Below, one piece after another: positions 1-7,696 of a stretch of DNA of 64,000 nucleotides (its first letter is position 1; the number at the start of each line of letters is the position of its first letter). The notes below the pieces were generated by a model, which was not told the DNA's origin, made no database searches, and was given only the letters and a program-made list of their open reading frames with translations. Origin of the DNA: Flavobacterium sp. LC2016-01 (GTDB lineage: Bacteria > Bacteroidota > Bacteroidia > Flavobacteriales > Flavobacteriaceae); NCBI RefSeq assembly GCF_009711135.1, contig NZ_WMIC01000004.1:1-64000 (forward strand). Reading direction: 5' to 3'. The translations under genes and the position numbers were made by a program.

Positions 1-64
1 AGTAGTTAAGCCCGCCTGCGCAGATGGTACTGCAGTTATGTGGGAGAGTATGTCGTCGCCTTTC
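1..64 (+). rRNA. rrf: 5S ribosomal RNA, 3' part
   Basis: The window opens inside a 5S rRNA gene. The sequence from base 1 runs through the characteristic Bacteroidota 5S 3' half (GCCCGCCTGCGCAGATGG, then GGGAGAGTATGTCGTCGCC) and stops just before a strong terminator. The 5' half lies outside the window, so a 16S-23S-5S operon presumably precedes it. The exact 3' end is uncertain by a few bases. Recognition is by recalled family sequence, not alignment. Confidence 0.85.
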
Positions 65-69
65 TTTTG

Positions 70-101
70 AAAACCCTGTTTCTGATGAAACGGGGTTTTT
101 T
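70..101 (+). terminator. Rho-independent terminator of the rRNA operon
   Basis: AAAACCC, T, GTTTC pairs across a TGAT loop with GAAAC, G, GGGTTTT and runs into a T tract (bases 96-101). It sits about 6 bases after the 5S end, where a ribosomal operon would terminate. Confidence 0.9.
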
Positions 102-154
102 GTTTTACAGAAGTTTTGGCTGGTTCTGATTCTTTTGAAAACCAAAACGTTATC

Positions 155-276
155 TTGCCCTGAACCGCGTCAGGGATCGAAGCGGCATCCTTTTGCGGGA
201 ACGTGGACATCTTTTTTAAACTGAAAAGCCTTCCGCAAAAGATACAGCGCAGCGCCCGGCCCGAAGGGAAACGCCA
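155..276. repeat. Structured intergenic repeat-like element downstream of the rRNA operon
   Basis: This non-coding stretch is full of inverted repeats. CCCTGA (158-163) pairs with TCAGGG (170-175). ATCCTTTTGCGG (187-198) pairs with CCGCAAAAGAT (233-243) with a single bulge. GGCCCGAAGGG-type short hairpins follow to about 276. The words CAGGGATCGAAGCGGCATCC and GCCCGGCCCGAAGGGAAACG resemble an interspersed intergenic motif I recall from flavobacterial genomes. Only this copy lies in the window. The rest of 105-404 shows nothing else. Confidence 0.5.
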
Positions 277-404
277 TAAATACTATTAAAGCGCTTCGTA
301 TGAATTTATAATATAATCGGCTACTTTAGAGTACCAATTATTTAAGAGCTGTAAAATAAATTAATGTAATAATCAAACTATGAAATTATTGCATCACTTT
401 TTTA

Positions 405-1172
405 TTAAAATGTTTTTGCATAACAAATCAGGAATTCTTTTCCGTTATAAGAAGGTGTTAAAAATGAAGTAGATTTTTTTTCAGCATTTTTACCAAATAA
501 TTTTCGGGTAATATAAGGATTCAGCCAATAAGCAGCTTTAGTACTCAGTATACCTATACCGGCCCCAGCGGCCACATCGGTAAGCCAGTGTCTGTTATTG
601 TACATTCTAAAAATTCCTGTTCCAGTGGCAATTGCATAACCTGCAACCCCGTACCATATTGATTTATCCTTGTATTCCTGATAAAGAAATTCGGCTCCTG
701 CAAAAGCAATAGCAGTATGTCCCGATGGAAAAGAATCATTGGAGGTACCATCAGGACGTTCTACATTGGTTATAGATTTCAGTCCAAACACAGTTACGAC
801 GGTAAAAATGGTAGAAGTGGCTAAAATTACAGATCGGTCTCTCATATTGTTCTTGCCTTTTACTCCAAATGCATTTAATGCGTAGACTGATACTGCCGGA
901 ACATATCTGGTAAAATCATCAATGCTAACTTTGCGATCAATATTTTCGGTTATTTCATCACGAATCTGAAAATTAAAACTTTTGATCTGTCCGCTTTCAA
1001 TTCCCCAAAATCCGTATCCTATCAATACGCCTGGAATGATAAGCTGCTTGTAATTGAACCTTATATTCTTAACAGTATCCACAGGGATACTGTCCACTAC
1101 TTTTAGGTTCTGCCCAAAAATTGAGGTAAAGGATAAAAGCAATAAGCTGATATAGAAGCAAATTTTTCTCAT
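405..1172 (-). CDS. PAP2-family phosphatase, exported
   Basis: This is a 255-residue member of the type 2 phosphatidic acid phosphatase / haloperoxidase family. Such enzymes hydrolyse phosphate esters of membrane lipids such as phosphatidate or undecaprenyl pyrophosphate. The three signature blocks are present in order: K-x6-RP near residue 131 (KSITNVERP), SFPSGHT near 149, and R-x5-H-x3-D near 195 (RMYNNRHWLTD). An N-terminal signal or membrane segment (MRKICFYISLLLLSF) precedes a short periplasmic linker. I place the start at the ATG at 1172; an upstream TTG five codons earlier is open but unlikely. The gene stands alone and faces the rRNA operon. Its substrate cannot be read from sequence. 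Confidence 0.88.
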   Translation of the reverse strand: MRKICFYISLLLLSFTSIFGQNLKVVDSIPVDTVKNIRFNYKQLIIPGVLIGYGFWGIESGQIKSFNFQIRDEITENIDRKVSIDDFTRYVPAVSVYALNAFGVKGKNNMRDRSVILATSTIFTVVTVFGLKSITNVERPDGTSNDSFPSGHTAIAFAGAEFLYQEYKDKSIWYGVAGYAIATGTGIFRMYNNRHWLTDVAAGAGIGILSTKAAYWLNPYITRKLFGKNAEKKSTSFLTPSYNGKEFLICYAKTF

Positions 1173-1986
1173 ATATAAATATAGCAATAATTTTTAAAAA
1201 TGAATTTCGTTTACTATGGCGCAATATTATATTTTCAGATTCTATGATGCATTGAAGATTATTTACTCCATTCTCTTCCTTCGTTATCTCAATTACACCT
1301 CATTCTTTTCGACTGTAAGCAGGTTGCTTCATGGCAAGACGGTTTGTCATTACTTCTTGGGTTATATCTCGTTTTTTTAACGCCCACTAGAAGTTCTACT
1401 ATTTTATTGCCTTTTAAGTTGAACATTAAAACTGTTATATGTTTATTTTATTATTCTGAAAAACAGGTAGTTATACTTGTTTTTTTATCCTTAAAACAAT
1501 TTACATTTGTTGTGTCAAAGAAAATTCATATTATATTATTCAGAATATATATGAAGTCTTATTGAACTTAATCATTGCCGATACTATTATAATTAATATT
1601 TAAAATGCCTATACTATTGAAAAGCATTTTTATTTTAATTAGAAATTCGATTCCTACTCCTTTTTAATTTCAAAGCCAATCCAAAACATTCTATCAAACG
1701 ATATTTAACTTTTTCATATTACAATGAAATACAGTTAGTCGCAAAAAGCCTTAGTTTTTTTTTTCGAGGATTATCTTATACTTTTTATTTCTTCATTTTT
1801 GAATATCTGCCAAGCATTTATTTCTATTCTGCAAAAGCCTCTATAATAACAATAGATAGGCATTCATGTACTTTTTTTGTCTTAGCATTTTGTGGATGTC
1901 TAATTTTTTTTGCTTTATAAAAGAGAAAAAATCTACTGCAACTTTCCCTAAATGAATACATTATTATACAATTAAAACTATGAATT
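1173..1986. other. Non-coding gap between the PAP2 gene and the hypothetical cluster
   Basis: About 810 bases that are strongly AT-rich, with long T and A tracts. No open frame has convincing codon structure on either strand, and I see no hairpin-plus-T-tract terminator, RNA gene or repeat. It must hold the promoter of the PAP2 gene at the left and that of the gene at 1987 at the right, but I cannot place either with confidence. Confidence 0.5.
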
Positions 1987-2436
1987 ATGAAATCAAATCT
2001 CGCACTGAACGCACGTTTGCTTGCCATTATCGGTAAACGTAATCCGGCTATTTACGATGTGATTCCTCGTGGACCACAAGGGCGTCTTGCTAATGCCGCA
2101 CTTAATCCTCAACCACTTCCTCCACATGAGCTAGGAGCTGTAATTGCAGCAGATATTATACATGCTGTCTGGCTTGCTAACAAATTTGGTCACGGTATTG
2201 ATCAAATACTAGCTGATCTTGATGAATGGTGTCCAACTGCTCCCAGAGAAATTAAATTGCCACCATGGGTTTCTTATCGCGAACCAATACCACATCCAAA
2301 TTGGTTCATTGATTTTCATCTTGGTTTTGCGGAAAGACTTGCAATATTGTCCGAAGACGGAACGCCATTAGGAAAGTCTTTAGATAAACTTATTGATCGA
2401 TCATTAGCAGCAATAGAAGTTGCTTTATCAAGCTAG
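1987..2436 (+). CDS. Small protein of unknown function with an LNPQPLPP motif
   Basis: A 149-residue protein with no signal peptide or membrane segment. It carries the sequence ALNPQPLPPHELG near residues 38-50. I recall NPQPLPP-type motifs recurring in many bacterial hypothetical proteins, but know no function for them. A W/P-rich middle follows (LPPWVSYREPIPHPNW, about 95-111), then a helical C-terminus. It is the first of four same-strand genes ending at 5239, separated from the next by about 300 bases. I do not recognise its family. A link with the following three genes is inferred from position only. Confidence 0.65.
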   Translation: MKSNLALNARLLAIIGKRNPAIYDVIPRGPQGRLANAALNPQPLPPHELGAVIAADIIHAVWLANKFGHGIDQILADLDEWCPTAPREIKLPPWVSYREPIPHPNWFIDFHLGFAERLAILSEDGTPLGKSLDKLIDRSLAAIEVALSS

Positions 2437-2732
2437 CTTAATTGAGAGTTATAGAAACTTTAAAATATAACTATGAAAAAGATTTTGCTCAGAGGAATTG
2501 GAAGATTTAGGCGGAATTACCTCAATTAAGAATTCAACAATCATCTTTTTTTTTCGTCAGATGATATGTTTACAGATAAAGTTTGTAGTTGAAACTGCCG
2601 TGTAACTTAAGATTTAATATAGTTAAGATATCATCTCACTAAAGATTTTATATGCTTTTCTTTTTAAAATTCTTATTTAAGAAATCTATAATTGTTTATT
2701 TAAAATATTTTCATCTATATAATATTTGAACC
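2437..2732. other. Gap holding a possible broken double-glycine leader peptide
   Basis: About 296 bases. An ATG at 2473 opens an 18-codon frame (MKKILLR...) that stops at 2529. In another frame the same DNA encodes EELEDLGG, the pattern of a double-glycine secretion leader, continuing open for about 30 codons. A one-base shift near 2490 would join the two. No leader peptidase or ABC exporter is nearby, so this may be chance. Confidence 0.25.
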
Positions 2733-3554
2733 ATGCCTTTAACTAAAAATTCCGATTTGTTTTTTAGTGTTCATGAAAATGGCTTTAATCAAATTGCCAA
2801 GCACTTCATGGAACAACGACCTTCACTATTTAACTATGGAACTGAATACTTTACTACTCCAAGAGGTTTAGAAAAGTTGTGCCATAAAATAGTTGCTAAC
2901 CCTGTTGTATTATTACGTGGTAACCCTCTTATAACTGTTGAGTCCCCATTACCTATTTTTAATACAGATCCGCCTGTGGGTTTAAATTTTATGTTTCAGT
3001 TTAGTGAATTCCAAATTGATTTTCACCCTGGAAATTTGTTCGGACTTCCTCCCGAATTAAATCCATTAGAGAAACAAAAGATAGCTTTGCGATTGAAAGT
3101 TTGCGGTGGTATTGGATGTCCTGACAAGCAATTTATTGCTGATTATGGAGATAAACAGGATCATTATGATGTGAAAAATAACAGAAAAGAAAATCAACCG
3201 AAACCACCCATCGTTGCATTGCCTACTGATAAATTAAATTGTTTTTGCTTGGAATTATTTGCTGTAGGATCTATTGATCGCAAAATAATTTCAGGTAAAG
3301 AATATTTAAAAATTAATCTGTCAGGATTAGAAATTGTGGATATAAAACCCGACGGTCTTGAAAATAGCTTAGAATGTTATTTAAAAACATTATTGACACT
3401 TGGCATTCTTCCAAAAGCTAAAATTGCCATGGAGGTGCTGGCATTCAATATAGCAAATATAATTAGCATAGCTCCTACACCTATAAGTGCTGCGGTGCCT
3501 TTCAATCCCACAATTGAAAATGATGAGATAGCATTATTTTTTAACTTATTTTAA
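2733..3554 (+). CDS. Hypothetical protein, possible lipid-binding (TULIP-like) fold
   Basis: A 273-residue cytoplasmic-looking protein without a signal peptide. The N-terminus is a helix with the phrase FSVHENGFNQIAKHFM (about 11-26), followed by PSLFNYG and alternating beta segments (LITVESPLPIF, GLNFMFQFSEFQIDF). Four Cys lie in the centre (CGGIGC near 126-131, CFC near 171). The C-terminal third is helical, then proline-rich. The helix-then-long-strands order, also seen in the next gene, could suit a TULIP/BPI-like lipid-binding fold, but this is only an impression. The next gene starts 11 bases after the stop, so the two are probably co-transcribed. I do not recognise a named family. Confidence 0.6.
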   Translation: MPLTKNSDLFFSVHENGFNQIAKHFMEQRPSLFNYGTEYFTTPRGLEKLCHKIVANPVVLLRGNPLITVESPLPIFNTDPPVGLNFMFQFSEFQIDFHPGNLFGLPPELNPLEKQKIALRLKVCGGIGCPDKQFIADYGDKQDHYDVKNNRKENQPKPPIVALPTDKLNCFCLELFAVGSIDRKIISGKEYLKINLSGLEIVDIKPDGLENSLECYLKTLLTLGILPKAKIAMEVLAFNIANIISIAPTPISAAVPFNPTIENDEIALFFNLF

Positions 3555-3565
3555 ACTTAATACTT

Positions 3566-4501
3566 ATGTCACATATTAAAATAGCCGTTTCAGAAAAAGC
3601 TGTCAATAAATTATTTATTGCAGCAGCCAATAATTTTCATCCTGTTTTTAGTAATACTTACAATGCAGGCCCATTTTCTGCTCAAATAAATGCAGGAGCA
3701 AAAATTGTTGATGGTAAAATAGATTTGCAAAATAATGGTACAATTCGTCTTGACGAAATAGATATTGAATATGATCCGTTAAATCTGACATTGGGGATTG
3801 ATATACCTACAATTAGAATTGGTGGCTGGTGTATTCTTCCAACACCTTGGGGATGCGCAGTGCGACTGCCAGTAATAACTTTTTTTGCTGGTAATCCGGA
3901 CATTTCAATACCTATAAACCTAGATGGATTAATCCGCAGTGAAATATCTGGTGGTTTTGAGCCTAAAATAACTTACAACATTGATCCCGGTAGACTGCCA
4001 GCTTGGAATTATCTCGATGCTGAAGACCATGACAAACCTAATAAATGGAAATTGTTCATTAATGCCGTTTGGCTTGATTTTGACTTAATTGATATTGCAG
4101 ACACAGTTGGTAATATTTTAGATCATGCCATTCAAAATATTTTAAATGGACTTTTCGGTTGGCTTCCCGGTTGGGCAAGGAGTATTATAGAAGCAATTCT
4201 AGGCGGATTTGTTTGGTTTATACGCCAGTTGCTTGATATAGGCGACGATATTATAGAATGGTTATCTAATTTATTGCAAACGAGCCTAGGGTTATTTAAT
4301 TGGATCGCTACGGAAGTGGCTAATTATTTTGCCAGCAAATACCCTTTATATGAGTTAGAAGATCCGTATCCTATTTTGCCTTATTCATTACAAAACGGAG
4401 TAAATCTTATCCCTGTTAAAATCCCGATTGAAAAACTTCAGGTTAATATTAACGATGAGGAAATGGTGCTTTCCGCAGATATAAACGCTATAATAGCCTA
4501 A
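3566..4501 (+). CDS. Hypothetical protein with amphipathic hydrophobic segment, possible TULIP-like fold
   Basis: A 311-residue protein with no export signal. It begins with a helix (IAVSEKAVNKLFIAAANNF) matching the opening of the preceding protein, then long alternating strands (SAQINAGAKIVDGKIDL, LTLGIDIPTIRI). Residues about 185-255 form a strongly hydrophobic, Trp-rich helical stretch (LNGLFGWLPGW, GGFVWFIRQLL), which suggests insertion into or binding to a membrane. The C-terminus returns to strands (IPIEKLQVNI). The layout is compatible with a tubular lipid-binding protein, but no database comparison was possible. It sits 11 bases after one partner and 12 bases before the next, a tight operon. 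Confidence 0.62.
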   Translation: MSHIKIAVSEKAVNKLFIAAANNFHPVFSNTYNAGPFSAQINAGAKIVDGKIDLQNNGTIRLDEIDIEYDPLNLTLGIDIPTIRIGGWCILPTPWGCAVRLPVITFFAGNPDISIPINLDGLIRSEISGGFEPKITYNIDPGRLPAWNYLDAEDHDKPNKWKLFINAVWLDFDLIDIADTVGNILDHAIQNILNGLFGWLPGWARSIIEAILGGFVWFIRQLLDIGDDIIEWLSNLLQTSLGLFNWIATEVANYFASKYPLYELEDPYPILPYSLQNGVNLIPVKIPIEKLQVNINDEEMVLSADINAIIA

Positions 4502-4513
4502 AAAATACTTATT

Positions 4514-5239
4514 ATGAAAACAAATGCATTTAATACAGCCATATTTAAATTAAAGGAATTTAAAAGTCATACTCCTAATATATTAGGTTCTATTATACAT
4601 CCAGTCCAAGAGGAAGGCACTTATTCAGGTGAATTATATATTGCGGGACAGTTGTTTAGAAGGATACTCATTACCTGTACAAATGATGCGTCTGATACAC
4701 AGTTGAACATCGATTTTACAGAGCATCATGCGGCTAGCAGATCAAAAGATAATGGTATTCCTGAATATCGTTTAAAAACGGAAGGTTATATTGTGCTTTA
4801 TACTTCAATGGAACTTGCCGATTTTAATTTTAAATTACATCAAAAAGTACAAGAAAAATCAAAAAGTGTTTTTTATTCAAAAGCTTTAGGCCCTGGAGAT
4901 ATCTATGCTGTTTCATTATTGGAACCAGGTACATATGCAGCACAAAATACTGCTGCGAAGTCAAAAATGAAGATAGTTGTTAAGCTTCCGGATACTAAAA
5001 AAAGTATGCCATTACCAACGCCTGAGCCTGTAACCATTAAGGTATCTGCTAACGGATTTAGTGAGAAAGAAATTAATATAATTTCAACTCAAGGTATTGT
5101 ATTCGCATTAGAAACTAAGACTGATGTGTTAATTAATTTTGAAGATAGTAATGATAAAAAGGAGGATAAATCTTTAAAAGATACTAAGCACTTTAGATGG
5201 AATAACCCTAATTTTGCCCCAAAAAGAAGTGGTACCTAA
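4514..5239 (+). CDS. Hypothetical protein, last gene of the four-gene cluster
   Basis: A 241-residue protein of unknown function, predicted soluble. The N-terminal part is strand-rich with GTYSGELYIAGQLFRR near residues 35-50 and LNIDFTEHH near 64-72. A helical middle follows. A small beta domain lies near 165-210 (EPVTIKVSANGFSEKEINI), then a charged, probably disordered tail rich in Lys and Asp. It follows the preceding gene after 12 bases and is closed by a terminator 40 bases downstream, which marks the end of the transcription unit. Nothing in it identifies an enzyme. Confidence 0.6.
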   Translation: MKTNAFNTAIFKLKEFKSHTPNILGSIIHPVQEEGTYSGELYIAGQLFRRILITCTNDASDTQLNIDFTEHHAASRSKDNGIPEYRLKTEGYIVLYTSMELADFNFKLHQKVQEKSKSVFYSKALGPGDIYAVSLLEPGTYAAQNTAAKSKMKIVVKLPDTKKSMPLPTPEPVTIKVSANGFSEKEINIISTQGIVFALETKTDVLINFEDSNDKKEDKSLKDTKHFRWNNPNFAPKRSGT

Positions 5240-5277
5240 ATTTTAATGGTATAGTTTATATTATGCACTTTGCATGA

Positions 5278-5308
5278 AGACCCCATCCTTATCAAGATGG
5301 GGTTCTTT
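5278..5308 (+). terminator. Rho-independent terminator of the hypothetical cluster
   Basis: ACCCCATC (5280-5287) pairs perfectly with GATGGGGT (5296-5303) over an 8-base loop, followed by a T-rich tail (TTCTTT). It lies about 40 bases after the stop at 5239. Confidence 0.85.
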
Positions 5309-5629
5309 GTAAATACAAATTTTTACTCATAAAAATCTAAGTTGTAAATTTAATAGTTTGACTTGTTTTTTTGATGCTGATGTATTCTAGAAAGAACTTA
5401 TACGATTTTATTCGTAAAATTCATTGTCGTTCAGATGAGTTTGAGGTTAAATTATCTATAAGATGTGGAAAACCGTAAGGATTTAAAAATTAGACCAAGT
5501 ATTTTTGCTTCATAATTTTCTTAATAATTAATTTATTGAATTTTATAGTAATGCTGAAAAAACTTATTTGTAAGTTAAATAACAAGTATTACTTTTGGTT
5601 TTTTTTAACAAAAAATTGATTACATCCCC
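5309..5629. other. Intergenic region upstream of the toxin locus
   Basis: About 320 AT-rich bases between the terminator and the first FN3 gene. No gene, repeat or terminator was seen. It should contain the promoter of the large rightward locus, but I cannot single out one clear -33/-7 pair. Confidence 0.5.
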
Positions 5630-7696
5630 ATGTCTAAATTTAAATTGTTAGCCTTATTTGTTTTATTGACCTGTATTGCCTATTCTCAGACCAAAGACGC
5701 AACTGTAATGGTCAATGCGAGAGCACAAAAAGACAAAATAGTCCTTCGTTGGGCTGTCAATTCTGCTATAGAATGGCAGAAAGCCAATACAAAAGGATTT
5801 GTAATTAATAGAGTAACGGTGCTGCGCGATGGAAAAGTTGTGCCTAAGCTCGAAAAAGTCTTATTAACCCCAAAGCCCTTGCGTCCTGAAGTGCTGGATT
5901 CCTGGATGGACCTGATTCAAAAAGACAATTATGCAGCTGTTATAGCGCAGTCTATTTACGGAAAAAGTTTTGATGTTACGGGGGCAAAAGAAGGAGAACT
6001 TTCCAGAATAATAAATATGGCTGATGAACTGGATCAGCGCTATACTTTTGCCTTATATGCGGCTGATATGAGTTTTACAGCAGCCGTAAAAGCGGGCTGG
6101 GGATTTGTTGATACAACTGTAAAAACAAACGAGGTTTATGCTTATCAAGTAGCTGTTTTTGAAACCCCTAAGGTTAAAAAATCATCTTATATGATTGGCT
6201 TGAAAGATTATAGCGTTTTGCCTGCACCAACTGATTTCATGGCAATTCCCGATGATAAAAAAGTTCTTCTTTCCTGGGATTATGAAACTTTTAAAAGAAT
6301 ATATAGTTCTTTTATGGTAGAAAAATCAGATGATGGAATCAATTTTACACCTGTTTCAAAAATTCCGCTTGTCAACTTAAATGATAAAGCAGACCGTCCA
6401 TCTAAAACAATGTACTATGTTGATACACTGAGTGTAAATGACAAAATATATCATTATAGATTATTTGGGATTTCTTCATTTGGAGAAAAAAGTGAAGTAA
6501 GCAAACCTATTACTGCAAAAGGTGTTTCCTCTATTTCGATTCCTGCGCGATTAATGGACTATGTTATTATCAACTCTAATGAAGTCAATTTAGAATGGGA
6601 TTATCCAAAAGAATCAGAAGACTTGATTCAAGGATTTGAAATTAATCTTGCAGATAATGATAGAGGTCCTTACAAAGTGATTTCTAAAATCATTCCTCCA
6701 TCTGAACGAAAATTAAATTATAAAGAAGGTTTATATCCGTCCAACTATTTTACAATAGCAGTAATAGGAAAAAATAATCAGCGCTTGACGTCTCAAAGTA
6801 TGCTTGTGCAACCTATCGATTCTATACCTCCATCTAAACCTATAGGTCTAGAAGGTGTCATTGACAGTTTGGGAATTGTGCGATTAAAATGGAAACCTAA
6901 TCAAGAAAAAGATTTAAGAGGATACCGAATTTTAAAAGCAAATAATGCAGACGAAGAGTTTGTTGATATTTACCATCAATCGTATGTAGGAAATGATTAT
7001 AAAGACAGCGTTAGTCTGAAAATGACCAATAGCAAAGTATACTACAAGATCGCTGCAGAAGACATGCGATTCAATGTTTCAGATCCGTCAGATGTTTTAG
7101 TTTTAGATAAACCAGACAAGATTCCGCCTGCGGCACCCATTTTCAAAGATTATGACAGCAAGGACGGAAAAGTTACCTTGAAATGGATTCGAAGCTATAG
7201 TGAAGATGTTACGGGTTACAGCTTAAGAAGACGCGAAAAAGGTCAGGAAAAATGGCTGGAAATTAAGTCAATTAACGATACCATCCAGGAATTTACAGAT
7301 GACAGGGTACAGAACAAGAAAGTGTACCAGTATGCTATTGTGGCTCGTGATAAAAGTAATCTGTGGTCTTCTTTAGAGCATTCTACCGTAACTGTAACGG
7401 TTTTAGATTTTACACCTGTAAAGACAATTAGTTTCCTGCAGGGGATTGCAGATAGAGAAAATAAGAAAATCATCTTAAGCTGGGATTATATCAAAAATAA
7501 AGATAAGGTTTTGGGAATGAGCATTTATAAAAATGTAAAAGGGACACCACCAACATTATGGAGAGAATTAAATGGTGATGTTTTTACATTAGAAGATAAG
7601 AGTTTAAAAATAAACATGGAATACGAGTACCATCTGATTCCGAATCTGGAAAGCAACAATCCGGCAAAAGAAGAAGTTTTAACCGTTGTGTATTAA
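5630..7696 (+). CDS. Exported multi-domain fibronectin type III protein
   Basis: A 688-residue protein with a signal peptide (MSKFKLLALFVLLTCIAYSQ). Residues 25-190 form an N-terminal module rich in Trp and charged residues. Four or five consecutive FN3-like domains follow, at about 195-295, 300-400, 405-495, 500-595 and 600-688. Typical strand words recur (VLLSWDYE, VNLEWDYP, VRLKWKPN, VTLKWIRS, IILSWDYI). There is no T9SS C-terminal domain or lipobox, so it is probably periplasmic or held at the surface by a partner. Its stop overlaps the next start (TAATG), which indicates translational coupling with the SprB-repeat protein. A structural role in the toxin locus is inferred from context. 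Confidence 0.82.
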   Translation: MSKFKLLALFVLLTCIAYSQTKDATVMVNARAQKDKIVLRWAVNSAIEWQKANTKGFVINRVTVLRDGKVVPKLEKVLLTPKPLRPEVLDSWMDLIQKDNYAAVIAQSIYGKSFDVTGAKEGELSRIINMADELDQRYTFALYAADMSFTAAVKAGWGFVDTTVKTNEVYAYQVAVFETPKVKKSSYMIGLKDYSVLPAPTDFMAIPDDKKVLLSWDYETFKRIYSSFMVEKSDDGINFTPVSKIPLVNLNDKADRPSKTMYYVDTLSVNDKIYHYRLFGISSFGEKSEVSKPITAKGVSSISIPARLMDYVIINSNEVNLEWDYPKESEDLIQGFEINLADNDRGPYKVISKIIPPSERKLNYKEGLYPSNYFTIAVIGKNNQRLTSQSMLVQPIDSIPPSKPIGLEGVIDSLGIVRLKWKPNQEKDLRGYRILKANNADEEFVDIYHQSYVGNDYKDSVSLKMTNSKVYYKIAAEDMRFNVSDPSDVLVLDKPDKIPPAAPIFKDYDSKDGKVTLKWIRSYSEDVTGYSLRRREKGQEKWLEIKSINDTIQEFTDDRVQNKKVYQYAIVARDKSNLWSSLEHSTVTVTVLDFTPVKTISFLQGIADRENKKIILSWDYIKNKDKVLGMSIYKNVKGTPPTLWRELNGDVFTLEDKSLKINMEYEYHLIPNLESNNPAKEEVLTVVY

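Noticed and set aside
24..224. Open frame of 66 codons overlapping the 5S rRNA and its terminator
   Set aside because: It runs through rRNA, terminator and a structured repeat, and its protein has no gene-like features.
1344..2027. Short open frames on both strands in the gap before 1987
   Set aside because: Low-complexity, Phe/Ile/Lys-rich translations typical of AT-rich non-coding DNA; one is antisense to the start of the gene at 1987.
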